Shown: piece after piece, positions 1 to 12,320 of the stretch
Layout: every line of letters starts with the position of its first letter
Position numbering within the stretch: the stretch's first letter is position 1
Assembly: GCA_944989445.1 (NCBI GenBank)
Contig: CALYLW010001101.1
Coordinates: 131,227 to 195,226, forward strand
Direction of reading: 5' to 3'
DNA length: 64,000 nt
From: Ampullaceana balthica
Lineage: Eukaryota > Mollusca > Gastropoda > Lymnaeidae
Translations under genes and position numbers: made by a program
Notes under the pieces: generated by a model
What the model was told of the DNA's origin: nothing
The model's database searches: none
The model's input: only the letters and a program-made list of their open reading frames with translations

Positions 1-3000
1 TAGTAACTCCATAAAATGGAAGAAAAAATAACCTCTGAGAAGTTTGCCCAAATGAAAAAGGTTGCAGGACTAGGATACACCAGGACGGCATTAGCTTCAA
101 GTGCAGACTTGTAATGCTGGAATCTTTGATCCATGCGCTTCTTCATGATGGGGAAAAATGTATTATCGAGCCATTCTAGATTTTAAAAAAAAATTGAAAT
201 AGTTAATTTTTAAACAACAAAAAAAAAGCATGTGTAAAATTTAAACAAAGCTTTCATCCATGGTTAGACTTTAATGATTTATAAAAATTCCCCCATAAAT
301 ATTAATTAAAAATGTATGTTGCCATCATTATTATAAATAAAAAATTGTACAAAATTAATTTTTTAAATCATTATCACAATTACCAAAGGTTACTACAATG
401 TGAGTCCAAAAATCATTTTGTTATATAATTTCTTTAAAAGTGTAAATCATTTTGAAAGGACCAGTAATAAATATTCTTATAAAAATCTAAAATAAATTAG
501 AGATAATTGATTTATAAAGGAATTTACATTTAAATCAGTTTAAAAAGTTACCTTCATCACCTAAAATAGATTTTAGTCTGTGCTGTATAAGTCCCGCAGC
601 CCGAAAGTAAATACTCGTCAAACCAAAATATTTTGTCAAGGCTGCATTTCTTGTATAAAACAAACCACAACGATAACCAGACAGACCCAAATCCTGGGAC
701 AGAAATCTTAGCATTGTAATTAAGAAAAATGAGATACATTTTAAAGGATAAATTTTCTGGATTAATTATTCAAGTAATAAACTTAATTATTAAAATGATT
801 TCTGAATGTAAAATTCATAAGTTGAAGATCTACAGTTGATGCATGAGGCCATAGTATCTTAAAACACAAATAGTTACTCCAAATACATTAGGTAAATTTA
901 GCATTCAACTAAATCTTCTATGGATTGAATAAAAAAGAATTACTCAAATTTTTGCTACGTAATTTCTTTGGGATATTTTGAAAACCACCTTAAAACTTTA
1001 GTCAACTTAAAAGCTAAAATTATTCTTCATATAATTTTCCCCATCGTTACAAATTGTGGGTTTGAAATTGATTGGGATTGAGGAGGTTGTTTTATGAATC
1101 AAAATTTTGATAATACATGTAATTAAAAAAATAATAACAATTAGCTACTACTAATTTACACAATGCATATTTCCAAAATTCTGGTAATTACTTACCTTGC
1201 TTACTCCCCAAGTGAAATGTACTCTGTCAGGATCAGGATGTTCTATGGATAAAATACTGGTAAACCTAACTTCAGGATTAAACACTGAGAGTCCATAGAT
1301 CTCATTTGCTATCACATGAAGCTCATGCCTGGAAAAGTAAAATAGTCATTTTTTGAAGGGCTTTGAATTTTAGTTCTGATTCTTAGCAGAGAAGATTAAC
1401 CAAGAAGACTTGAGTTAAAAAAACAAAACAACTAATTTTTGTTATGGTACCTATGAGCAAACTGCAATATATCTTTTAGTTCAGACTCTGTTAAAATACC
1501 ACCTGAAGGATTGTTTGGGTTGATGAGCAAAACAGCTTTAATGTGCTTTCCCTGTTTGATGTGAAAGTAAAATAATTATAAACAATTTTGAGATGCAAAT
1601 TACACTTTTGTTAAAAATTATGGCTGTTGGTTGCAAAATTTAGGAGAAACCACTAATATTGCAAAATTTTGAATATTGCATAAAATAGATTCAAAGAGTA
1701 GAAAAAGGGTAAAAAATAACTAATACAAAATTGGTTGGTGTTAATTATATTTACACATCACGCAATATAAGGAATTGCAATGACTTTTAAGTTATCATTG
1801 TTCCACAAACAGAAGATAAACTTTGCATGTATGTCCTATTTATACCTAAAATGTGTATTAATTAAATGAATTTAAAGCAAACTGAGTATCCAAATATAGA
1901 AAGAGGAAATGAAATATTTGCTTTAACATTGAAACTCTCTACAAAGTACAACATTTCACATAAATAACTACAATGTCATTGATATAAGTGTGCATACAAA
2001 TTATATTTTTCAATTAAAAGAAAATGTTTTTATTGCAATGTTCCATCTGATGAAAGAATATCAGAAACGTATTTTTAATTGGTTAGTCTTTTTTTTCATT
2101 CTTACCCTTTTCAAATTTTAAATGATATTTTCAATTTTTTATAAATCTCAATCACAAAAATTAGATGAATTTGCATACTAATATCTACATCAATCACAAA
2201 TGGAAAAAGTTTCAATCTACACATATATGTGATTTAAAATGTTAACCTCAGAAGTCTAAGAAACTGAAATAAATACATGTTTAGCCATGGCATCTAACGC
2301 CTTCAACAAACTTTCTAGCATCTGGATCTCAACAACACTCAGCTGGAACACCAAACTAAAGATCTACAACCCCAGCATAATACCAGTCCTAACTTATGGC
2401 TGCAAAAGCTTGAATGCAACTAAGCTAACAGACCAACAACTAAAATCTTTTTAAAACAAAGGCCTCTAAACAATCTTACATATATGATAATCCAATTTTA
2501 AGACATCTGCAGAAGTAAGGGAACTTTCTGAACAGGCAAATATGCCAAAATCATCAAAAAGAGAAGATGTGCATTGTATGGACAGCTCATGGCTACCCTG
2601 AAATACCCTAACATCGCAACCAAAGAGTAAGAGGAAAACAGGTGGAACAAGAGAAATTTTATGAAGAATCATCAACAAAGAAAGTAAAGTTCTTGGTATT
2701 TACACATTCCAAGATCCTCATCTAACGGCTACAAACGGGCAGGACTGGAAAACACAAGTATCTGCCCTATGAGCTTCCTAGGTCAGAAAGAAAAATCCAT
2801 CCTTCAATCAAATAAATCATATCATGAAAACTTTAAGTCTTGGAATAAAAAGGAAATCAAATTTATAAGAATATCCTCATTCAACTTTAGTTTTCAATTT
2901 TATGTATTTTATTTTGAGCTTTAAATTACAAATAATTTAATGATCGATCCCCAAATGCGTCTCATACCTCCCCCACAGCTCTTTGATAAACTGATTCCAT

Positions 3001-6000
3001 TTCATTAGCACAGCTCTGTGCAATTGTTCTTGAGTCGATCTGAAAATATACATGATCACCATTCAGTTAGATAATGTAATTCCTTTGGAAAAAAAAATCA
3101 GAATAAGTAAAAAAAAATCAAAGACTGTCATCACTCAGTCAATTTGGACATCCCTTTAATCATAACTTGAACAGTAGAATAAAGAAATTATGAAATAAAC
3201 AATAAACAGAAGTTTAATATCTGGTTTTGTATGTTTTTATGTTTTTTACTTATATTTTTTTTAAAAAAATAAGGTCATGCAGTCAAGCTCCCAGAGTTCT
3301 GAACTAATTGACACAATTTTGTAATGTGTTACAGTAATGAATGTTTTGTTATGTGCAATAAGTAGAAATTGCTGCCACCTTTGTTTGACAGGGCATTTTA
3401 AAGTGACTTAAACACATTTAATTTGTAAATTTGAACTTACATCACAGCTTAAAGGCACCTCAAGAACATTGACACATGGGCGTTCATAAAAATCATTTTG
3501 TATTCTGTAGTAATAAGGAGTAGTGACCATGACGTAGTCTGCAACACATCATCTCATATAGTAAATGTTCAGTTATATATGTATACCATGGTTATTTTAC
3601 TACATATATTTTTATATCCATGTTTCTTTGTATAGCTAAATAATATCCTTTAAAATCTCTCACCCCCACCCCACACTTTTTCACTCATACAAATATGATT
3701 TTATAAATCTGGTTTTAAAAGGTGGTGGCATATTAATTTAGTTCAGAGGTGCTAAGATATTGTACTGTGTGTAAGACACTGGGGTTTGAGCTCAGCAACA
3801 TTTGAATTTTTGATTTTCATAAAGTGTATTTGTTACATGAATGTAGTGTCAAGTATCTTGGGTAAATGGTGTGTTTACTTGTGGTCGCCAACTGTAGTTT
3901 TGTGGGGGCTGTGGGGTAAAGGAAAATATTGCCAGTAAGTAAAAAATATTTGTGTTAAGATGTAGAGAAATTCAATATATGAATTGAATGAGAAAAAGTA
4001 TGACTAGCTTTAATGAGGAAGCTTGACATTTTATTTATAATGCCGGTGAAAATCGTACTTACCACCAGGATCAGCCAAGGCCAATGCCAAAGCTTCTAAA
4101 ACAACTGTGATTCCATTGGTTACAAATATCTATTTTTAAATAAAACAATTTTTAAAAAAAAATCTCAATACACTTTGATATTTTAAATCAATAAAATACT
4201 TAAGAGCTGAGATAGAGATGACACATGTGAAAGAGGTATACCACCTAAAAAAAATATTTTTCCTGATCTACTTTTACACTAAAATAATTAATCATGAGCA
4301 AACATCAAATAAGAATGACATTATAACCATTTACTTTCAAAATTTTTTTTCTTAGATTTCATCTAAGCAGTTTAAGTTAAATTTTAAAGGAGAAATCAAT
4401 CTAGTGATTTTTAAACCAAGCTTCAAGGTTGCTTCATACGAACGGGTTTTGGCCCTTGTGCAAGACCTACACTTTCAATGTTGAGCTCTTCTTTCGTTTG
4501 AAATCTTCTTTCAACAAATGTTTTCAGTGTTCTCTTAAACCTTGAATTTAAAAAAATCATGACACACGATATTATTAGATAATACAATTATACTTAAATT
4601 ACAGACAGAAAATGATATCTTAATAAAAAAATTTAAAAGTAATAGCACAATGACTATGGGTAATAAAATGTCTTCTCTTTATAACAATATACGACAATAT
4701 GCAAAAATTGAATCCTTTCAATCTCTACACCATTATTCAAACATTTTTGTCTGTTTGTCTGCCTGTTTTTAGAATAATAATAATTTGTTGATGCGACGTT
4801 TAACCATGTCATGTTTGGCATACCCAAAAACTAAATAAACAATTTTATTCATTCATTGATTATCTTGATATTTGGCAATATAAATGTTACAAAATCCTTA
4901 CTCCATATTTCCACTTGCTTTTTCATAATGCATCAAATGATCATCCTCAGGTTCCTGTGCCACAGTTTTGATCTAAAATTGAAATGCCATTAAATTGTGA
5001 TATTGAAATTAAATTAAATTTGCATGGTATATTCAAGCCCCCCCCCCACCTTGGCTATGCACAAATGATATTATGTACAAACCAATATATAAATAGATAC
5101 GTTTATCAAGGAAATCTTTACCACAATACACATGATTATAATTTCAATTTTAATCTTTTACTAATAGTAGAAAGTTTTTTTTTACTTGATGGATTATGGA
5201 GAAATTTTAAAACCACTTTTTGCTCATCTTCAATAAGTTTCTTACCTTGTCCACCCACAGGTCATCACACAGCTTGTTCTCAGCCAAACCGATGTCAACT
5301 ATTCCCTGTCAGGAGAGGAAAACATCGTGTGTAGCTGTAGGACTTTGTAATGTTAAACATCTTCTACCAACTACGAATACATCTCATGTATGACTTTGTA
5401 ATGTTACACATCTTTTACCAACTACGAATACATCACCTGTATGACTTTGTAATGTTACAAATCTTCTACCAACTACAAATACATCTCATGTAGGACTTTG
5501 TAATGTTACACATCTTTTACCAACTACGAATACATCACCTATATGACTTTGTAATGTTACAAATCTTCTACCAACTACAAATACATCACCTGTATGACTT
5601 TGTAATGTTACAAATCTTCTACCAACTACAAATACATCTCATGTAGGACTTTGTAATGTTATACATATTCTACCAACTACCCATACATTACATGTATATT
5701 TGATGTTTAGACTAATATTTAATATTGTTACACATCATCTAGAGACAAAACAATATCTCCTGGCAAATATTGGCTGGTTTGACAAACTTTTCAATGAAGG
5801 ACATGTTTTTTAATTCAAATTCCTCAATTTTATTATTGGACCCAACAAATTAAAGACTCTAGACTGATATAGTAATATCTGATTTATTAATCAGTGAGAT
5901 CAAAATCAAATTTACCACTTTATACACACACACACACTCATAAATCAAATTATCACTGCATTTTTTTTTGTCCTTCAAATTACATTTTCTAGAATGCCCA

Positions 6001-6913
6001 CATGATCGTATAAGCCTCTTTTTTATCCAACATGAACCTCTTTTCCATACTGAATTGATATGAACTCGACAAGGTATCTATTGGTATGATCTAGGCTGAT
6101 CTATTGATGAAATATTTTCAGGGCTTCAATGTAGGAAAGGGTGACAATTCATCTATCTACCGTGGAGTTCAAGTAAACAGAGTGCGTTCCCTTGACTGCC
6201 CTTTTAAACAAACTTATGTCATTAACTTTGGCAGTGTAAATATTTCAGGAGCTGTAACTATAATTTAGGACGTATATCCTGGACTGGATTAAAGACAAGA
6301 GATAAAATCAATGCACTTCAGCCATATTGTTACGGAACTTGTTTGGACAATGCGATTCGTGAATTCATTTTGATGAGCGCAGTGATTCCCAATCTGTGTT
6401 AGGTTGGGCCACGAACAAGTTTTAGTAACTCCTAATGACTCCATCTGCCTCGCCCCCCCCCCTTTATGAAGCACTTGTCCTAAAAAATATAAATGTGTAA
6501 AACACAAGCCTCGCTCAGTTAAAGGTGATGATAAAAGGTCTTCAACGGGTCCAACAATTGGGAACTGCTGGACAAAACATGAACGTTATTTATAATGATT
6601 TGTCTTAATGAAGCCATACATCTTTCACCATCTCATATACAATGTGGAATGTTATCTATTTCCGAGGAGTTGGAAACGTTATTTGATTTCATTAAAAACA
6701 TCTCTATTCAAAACACACAGTTTATTTTAAGGATAATACGCGTGTAGCAATACGTTATATGTATATGTATATGACACATAAACGAAGGCTAACCTTTGGA
6801 TTGTCCACTGGATGAAAGCGATCGTTCCTGACAAGGCTGAAGTAAGGCCCGATAAATGTGCCTTTTTGTAGCATGTTCTGGGCCCGGGCTGAAAGCGTCT
6901 CTTCCATGGCTGC
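1..6913 (-). CDS. ACCS-like: ACC-synthase-like (ACCS) class I/II aminotransferase, 3' end beyond the window
   Basis: Eleven minus-strand exons join in phase with GT-AG introns: 6913-6794 (ATG at 6907-6905), 5305-5246, 4972-4902, 4540-4471, 4129-4063, 3538-3441, 3039-2968, 1551-1451, 1328-1196, 693-552 and 175 to the left edge. They encode about 367 residues so far; animal ACCS proteins run to roughly 450-500. Family landmarks in order: NPKGIVDIGLAENKLCDD (substrate-side segment), IFVTNGITVVLEALAL and TPYYYR (PLP phosphate and ring contacts), LLINPNNPSGG (NPxNPxG motif), ANEIYGLSVF, then WGVSK/DLGLSGYRCG with the PLP Schiff-base lysine at an exon junction. PLP aminotransferases of this fold act on amino acids; animal ACCS proteins are not known as ethylene-pathway enzymes, and the substrate here is unknown. 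One oddity is Asn where the family has the Asp that pairs with PLP N1 (codon 1306-1304). An acceptor (TTTCAG) lies 6 bases before the ATG, so an upstream 5' UTR exon is likely. The family is sure; exon edges are hand-made. Confidence 0.93.
2284..2790 (+). pseudogene. non-LTR retrotransposon (LINE) ORF2 3'-end remnant in an ACCS intron
   Basis: Plus-strand translation gives ASNAFNKLSSIWISTTLS, then KLKIYNPSIIPVLTYGC, matching the segment after the RT domain of many LINEs (AFGKLxxIW, then VLLYGCETW). It is followed, after stops and shifts, by KRKTGG and a DWKTQVSALCA-like end typical of the LINE C-terminus. Several stops and frame changes make it a dead fragment. It lies in the intron between ACCS exons 2968-3039 and 1451-1551, antisense to the gene. 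Clade is not assigned. Confidence 0.7.
5341..5697. repeat. 51-bp tandem minisatellite, 7 copies, in ACCS first coding intron
   Basis: The unit begins GACTTTGTAATGTTACA and recurs at 5341, 5392, 5443, 5494, 5545, 5596 and 5647, exactly 51 bases apart. Units differ by a few substitutions (ATCTCATGTAG versus ATCACCTGTAT at the end). It starts 35 bases upstream, in gene orientation, of the acceptor for exon 5305-5246. Confidence 0.93.
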
Positions 6914-6959
6914 CTGAAAGTCTTAAATCAATTACGATGTGTAAGCAGGCAATTGGTCT

Positions 6960-7310
6960 GTTTGAGATAGCTAACGTGTCTGTGTTATCTAATGTTTTTG
7001 TTTTAACTAATTTGTCTTTGTTATATGATGTGTCGTTGTTAACAAATGTTTATTTTTAAGTAATGTGTCTGCGTTGATGCTCGTGTCTTTGTAATCTAGA
7101 GTGTCTTTGATATCTAGTGTGTAATTTTAACTAATGTGCCCACGCTAACAAGCGTATGCTTTTTTAAACTATGGTGTTTCTGTTAGTTTGTCTTTTTTTA
7201 ACGACTATGTCGTTATTATCTAGGGTGTCTTTATTAGCTAATGTGTATTTGTTTAGCTAATGTGTATTTGTTTAGCTAATGTGTATTTGTTTAGCTAATG
7301 TTTCCTTATT
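6960..7310. repeat. degenerate 19-bp minisatellite
   Basis: A TAGCTAATGTGTATTTGTT unit is repeated perfectly from 7235 (starts at 7235, 7254, 7273, 7292). It is preceded from about 6960 by decayed versions (CTAATGTTTTTGTT, AACTAATTTGTC and so on). It begins just upstream of the ACCS-like start codon. The short ORF over it is an accident of the repeat. Confidence 0.8.
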
Positions 7311-7424
7311 AAAAAGGAGTTTTATTTTCAACTCTTTAACACGTGACAGTTTTAGCTCGTGTTTTTTGGCTAACTGCATATTCAAATAAGCTATCGGTGT
7401 TAATTTTTTAAAAAAAATATCTCT

Positions 7425-7700
7425 GTTAATATAGCTTATCTCGTTTTAAGGCAACACATTTTGTATTAATGCAATCTATCTCGTGTTAATACAACACATA
7501 TGTGTTAATACAACCTATCTTTTTTGATACAGCTTATCTGTGTTAATACAACATATAGGTGTTAATACAATCTATCTGTGTTGATACAATATATCTGAAT
7601 TATCTGAGTTAATTCAACCTATTTGTTTTAATATTACCTATCTGTTGATACAAACTATCTCATCATAATACAACATATCTCATGAAAATACAACATATCT
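7425..7700. repeat. degenerate minisatellite of about 18-20 bp
   Basis: A GTGTTAATACAACCTATCT-like unit recurs more than ten times with substitutions and small length changes. It may be an older relative of the neighbouring 19-bp array, since both contain a GTnTTAxTAxA core. Confidence 0.7.
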
Positions 7701-9318
7701 GGTGTTGTTTCGATCTAACAGGCCAAGTTTAATCACAAGACCAAATAAACACGTCTCTGAGTGTGGTGTTAACGTTTCTTTAAAAGCAACTCTCCAACAC
7801 CAGCAGGCAGGTGGGACGAGGTAATTGTTAGTACGAGATTTTAACAGAGACGGGAAATATGTCATTTCATGGGGTTTTTGGTTTTTTTTAAAAATCCATG
7901 TAAAGAGTACTAATTTCCGTTTTGAACTGTTTTTATATTTAATTTGATGTCCAGAAATTTGATAAGTTCTAGTTGCTTGCACATTTATATTTGCTAACTT
8001 ATCTTTGTTTACATCGTATCTTGTATTGTGGTTATTTTTTAAATTTTTAACCAGAAAGTATAGAACTATAAATCAAAGGCAGCTGTATTTATTGACTAGA
8101 TCTAATGCTAGTCAGAGGGAAAATAGTACATTACGAAAATGATGGATAGAGAATGAGATAAAAAAAATTAAAAGAGAATGTGAGAATAGAGAGCAAATGG
8201 AAGAATGAAGAGAAAATAGTGAGAAAGGAAAGGGGTGGGGGCTGGAACGACAGGAGATAATAAAAGAAAGATAGTGTAAGAAGGAGATAGGGCAAGATTG
8301 AAAAAGAAAGGAATAGACAGAGAGTAAGTGGCATATTTATGTATAAACTACATCTTTAAAAAAAAGAAAAATAGAAATAAACATTTATAAATTAATTTCG
8401 TTAATTTAAGAGATATTTAAAGATAATAAAGTGTAAAAAATTGATTTTCTTAAATACTTTCATTACAAAATGTATGTGCATGAAGGAATTAAATCACTCA
8501 CTGAAAGCCAAACAATATTTTTTTTAAAAGCTCTATATTTGAATAAAGACTGAAGTGTTATTTTAAAATGTATATTTTTAAATATTAGTTTTGTACATAA
8601 ACCTTGACAAGTCCCCACCTTATTTCTCTGTGAAATTCTCTAGAAATGTTATTCAGCAAAGTTCACATTTTAATAAAGCGGAAAGAGCAAGAATAGCGAC
8701 AGTTACCATTCTCTGAACTTACGAAGTAGTCGCCTCCACATATAGTTCGGCCAATGTGAGTGAGGCCTGTCTCAAAATAATGAAATCGAAGTTTATGCGC
8801 CTAACACAAAACCATCAGTGCTGTAGGATATCTTATAACTCGATACCTGAAAAAGGGAAAATAGACTCCGTGATTGTATGAGAGAAATAAAAAAACTATG
8901 ATTTGTGGAGATGAGTCTTTATTACTCAGTCAAGATCTGAAAGGCAATGGCTCGAATTACCAAAATTACAACGACAACAAAATTCTACTGAGTATTGAAA
9001 CTAGGGTTATCTCAAATAGGCAATACTAATGATGATACTTGATGGTAAAACACATTCAGGTTTAATAACAAACTTAATCTAAGAAATGACATATTGGAAG
9101 ATTAATACAATATTCCATAAGTATAATAGTAGAGTTTTGAAAATCTGAGTTCACTTCATGTTCAACATCCCTTTGGGATCTTTAAATAAACTAGGATAAT
9201 GTTTTTGTTCGAGTCGTCATCGTGGGATTGCTTTCAACAATCGTCCTTTTATCGACACCGCAAGGAACAATCGTTTTTAGGCAAAACAAGTATGCTGTTT
9301 TGATGCAATATGGTATAA
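7701..9318. other. intergenic, purine-strand bias, no gene recognised
   Basis: I see no gene here apart from the doubtful untranslated exon. Positions 8131-8330 are almost entirely A and G on the plus strand. The short minus ORF over them (Leu, Phe, Ser and Pro only) is a composition effect. Confidence 0.6.
8723..8860 (-). other. possible 5' untranslated exon of the ACCS-like gene
   Basis: The first coding exon of the ACCS-like gene has a splice acceptor 6 bases before its ATG, so a noncoding exon should lie to the right. On the minus strand a consensus donor (CTTC|GTAAGT) sits with its exon end at 8723, after a slightly GC-richer stretch. The upstream edge is a guess and no other evidence supports it. 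Confidence 0.2.
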
Positions 9319-9655
9319 CGAGCAACCAAGCCCGTCCACGGACGTTCTGCCACCGTTCGGTGGCATGTTGTAACTCCCCTGCAACAGCCGTCTCGACCGG
9401 CATACATGTGCATCACGTCAAAAATACTATTCATTATAGTTAAAATAAATAACTCGTAAAAACAGAGCTTTTTACTATAAATCCCAACGCGCATAACTCA
9501 AAATAAAGTCTTGGAAGAAATACTGCACCAAAAATAACTCGTTTTGAAAGTCCGCGTAAACTTGATATGATTGCCTGTAGGAGTCATGTGCGTTTGAGAG
9601 ACCAATCGCTATCAATGACCGGACAGAACTTAGCCTTTTATTATATAGGGTTATT
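9319..9655 (+). mobile_element. short retroposon-like repeat, copy 1, with about 16-bp target-site duplication
   Basis: TTGATGCAATATGGTAT occurs at about 9300-9317 and again at about 9655-9671, bracketing this segment as a long target-site duplication of the kind left by LINE-type integration. A second copy, highly similar and inverted, lies at 45905-46248 inside a gene A intron. Landmarks: CCACCGTTCGGTGGCATG (a short palindrome), then the hairpin module at 9453-9485, then GACCAATCGCTAT near the other end. I see no clear pol III A and B boxes, so SINE is a suggestion rather than a finding. Both copies lack coding capacity. Confidence 0.75.
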
Positions 9656-10306
9656 GATGCAATATGGTATGATTATAATTTCAATAGAGGTGCATCCATG
9701 TACTTGTTCGCTTGTATAGATTCTCCTATCAAATTTACAACCAAATATAGAGTTGACGTGATGGTCTCTTCATTCCGCGGCCGTATCCATTGGATTGATT
9801 CCGACCTGGCAGTTTAGCTGTTACGGTAATGACTTCTGGGGTTCTCAGGGCAATTAGAGCCCGTGTTTGAGCCCCATTAGATGGGCTTTGTGCAGAGTGC
9901 CGGACACCACCGACAAAAGCGGTCCTCGTGTGGTTATAAGTGTGGAGGTTCAATTGATTTTTTCTAAAACTTAACCTCGTATGTTTGTCCTACTTCCCCC
10001 CACCCCGAACCCCCTGCCACTCACAAATAAAATTACATTCACGATGATTAAACCTAAGGTCATTGACCTTGAAATTAAGTGCCCCCCCCCCACGTTCATA
10101 CCTTCATTTCCGCCCCCTGTATAGCAGCAGCCACATGTATTCAAAAACTTAAATAAGCATTTGGAATGAGTAGGTTTACATAACACTTAACTTTTGTTTC
10201 TGCTAAAAATGTGTTGTTTTAGATGTTCTATGAGAATGTTTAGGTGACAGGTCAATGTAAGGGTAACAAGTCATATCAATAAGGACAGCGATAAAGCTTT
10301 TTAAAT
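9656..10306. other. intergenic, GC-richer patch, no gene recognised
   Basis: A GC-richer stretch at about 9755-9940 may be another SINE relative, since it contains GTGTTTGAGCCCC, which is loosely B-box-like. The evidence is too weak for a call. Homopolymer C runs occur at 9995-10100. Confidence 0.35.
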
Positions 10307-10660
10307 AAAATACAAAATACACAAACAAATTGCGTAATGAAAACACTAAATTTGAGCTTTATTATTATTAAAATAAAACGACACTATTCGTTTCGGCCAA
10401 TGCCTTCATCAGTACAATAAACATAAAATACGTACTTACATGAGAAATAACATTATATTTAAATTCTCAAAACATAGTATATCATAAATAATGTAAGAAT
10501 TTAAATGTAACTTTTTTTACTTATGTAAGTACGTATTTTATGTTTATTGTAATTTTACTGATTAAGGTATTAGCCGAAACATTTACTGTCGTTTTAGTTT
10601 AATAATAAAGCTCAAATTTATTGTTTTCATTACACAATTTGTTTGTGTATTTTGTATTTT
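10307..10660. mobile_element. foldback element with arms of about 135 bp
   Basis: The left arm 10307-10441 and right arm 10523-10660 are inverted copies of each other, about 85-90% alike by eye, around an 81-bp centre. Outer ends read AAAATACAAAATACACAAAC and its complement. Each arm contains, in opposite orientation, a CTGATGAAGGC ... GCCGAAAC segment (CTGATTAAGGT in the right arm) and an AATAAAGCTC stretch. A partial third arm lies at 21729-21810. No coding capacity. Confidence 0.85.
10366..10425 (-). ncRNA. hammerhead-ribozyme-like core in the left foldback arm
   Basis: On the minus strand CTGATGA (10412-10406) is followed by GGC-ATTG-GCC (possible stem II, one extra A before it), GAA, then ACGA-loop-TCGT (possible stem III) and a T-rich cleavage position. 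This matches the conserved hammerhead order CUGANGA / stem II / GAA / stem III / UH. Stem I is weak by eye and the extra A is not canonical. Hammerheads are known in Penelope-like element terminal repeats, and the Penelope-like element in this window has a related GGC...GCCGAAACG segment. Activity is unproven. Confidence 0.35.
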
Positions 10661-12260
10661 AGCAGTGACAAGGTTCTTTTTTGAATTTTAAGGACAGTAC
10701 TAATAAAATATATGGCTTATCAAAATTATTCGATCTCACTAGTTTTGATGAGTTTATGATAGAGAAGTAAATGTCATTTTATTGATTACACCTCATACCA
10801 GTTCAGCCCATAACATGTAACTACTACCTGGCTCCTATCTGGATATTTAACGACAGTCTGAATCTAACCTGTAACATATAACTACTCTAATATTTAAATT
10901 GAGACTACTATCTGAAGCAACAAGTTGATGCTGCAGTAGTTTTTGCCTGATGCAACATAAAATTACAAACAGACTCGCATACCTTTCATCTTGCCACGAA
11001 ACAAGCTTGTCAACCCAATTTAATTAAACTCATATGGCCCTTTGCTTCGCGGCCGATTGATTTAAGCCTCGTCTTGTTATGGGAACACACCGTACTTTTA
11101 AGTCAGTGATGAACATACATCCCCTTTCACACAAAATAACATGATCCTTTAAAAGGTAAAACCACAATTGTTTTAGGAGTAATTTAATTCACATGAGTAC
11201 CCCCCGCTCCCCCTTTTAAAAAAAATAAATTATGGACACAACTTGTCATCCAGATTTGTTTTTAAAAATATAGATTTGAACGTTTTCTAAGAAGAATGTT
11301 TGTTTTTTATTTTTAAAAATGTTTCTTTTATATGAACAATATAACTTAACTTTGTAGCAATATGTTTGAGTATGATTGGTTTCCAACTTTAACGCGGCAT
11401 TGGCTTTTATAAAGGGTTAAGTCCTACCCCCCTCCCACACACACACACACACACACACACGCAATCGTAGTTGCTGGGTTGAGTAAGCTCTAATGTGCTG
11501 ATGAGTCAGAAGTTTTGAAAGATTTTTCAGATCGTTATGTAATAGACGCGTTCCTGAGATTGCGTTGTAATTTATTTAACGACATTTACCATTTTTAACT
11601 TTTTTAAAAAAAAGTGATATCGTACTGCATTGCAGTCATTTTTGAAGAATGAATTCACGTTTTTTTTTGAAAAATGCTTAGGTATGAAAGTCTTTTCTTT
11701 CCAACTGTGCTTCCGTAAAAATTCACATTGCTACTGTGATGTTATACGGCTATTCAAAAACATAATTGAAACACTTTAACAAAGCTTCTTCCACTTAAAA
11801 GCTGAAGTTAGTGATGAACTATGCCTGTATAAAATGGATGAAAACCCCTTAAAGTTGTATTCATAACTTTACAAATATATATACTTGAAGCGGATAAAAC
11901 ATTTGAAGGACTGAAAGGTTAAATTAACACACACATACAAATATATTTTTAGAAAGGGTTGTTTCAAAAAAACTGAGAGGGAAATACTTGGATACTTCTC
12001 ATCCTCATCTATTTGCGGTATCCTCAGTTTCCTGTCTCTCAAAGTTAATAGTAAGCTCCTAACACTAAGAAGTTTGAACACAAATATATAAAAATAGTTT
12101 ATAAGGCCTACCAATATATATTATTTTGAATGCCAAACAAAAAAATTGAAGAACAAAAATAGCACACATAAAATGCATTTTACATAGTATTTTAAAGCGT
12201 GGTAGGTCAAAGAGACAATCAATTTCAAGTTATATTTGTCGCTGTTTTATAGCTATACCA
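10661..12260. other. intergenic, no gene recognised
   Basis: AT-rich with a (CA)n run at about 11431-11460. No conserved coding segment or splice-framed exon was seen on either strand. Confidence 0.6.
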
Positions 12261-12320
12261 CTAGCTTATCTTATCAATTACAGATGCTCCTTCTTTCTAC
12301 ACAGAAGATTTTTGCGTCCT
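12261..12320 (-). mobile_element. fragment of SINE-like family 1 (tail part)
   Basis: TTATCTTATC...CAGATGCTCCTTCT...CAGAAGAT...TTGCGTCC matches the tail of the fuller copy at 35925-36165 in the same orientation. Only about 60 bases are recognisable. Confidence 0.6.

Noticed and set aside
8131..8334. Minus-strand Leu/Phe/Ser-rich ORF that could be a membrane peptide
   Set aside because: Composition effect of an A/G-only plus strand.
9191..9494. Three overlapping ORFs on both strands
   Set aside because: They overlie the retroposon-like repeat and its flank and have no protein features.
11490..11525. CTGATGAGTC...GAAAG as a hammerhead on the plus strand
   Set aside because: The stretch between CTGATGA and GAAA cannot form stem II and no stem III follows.
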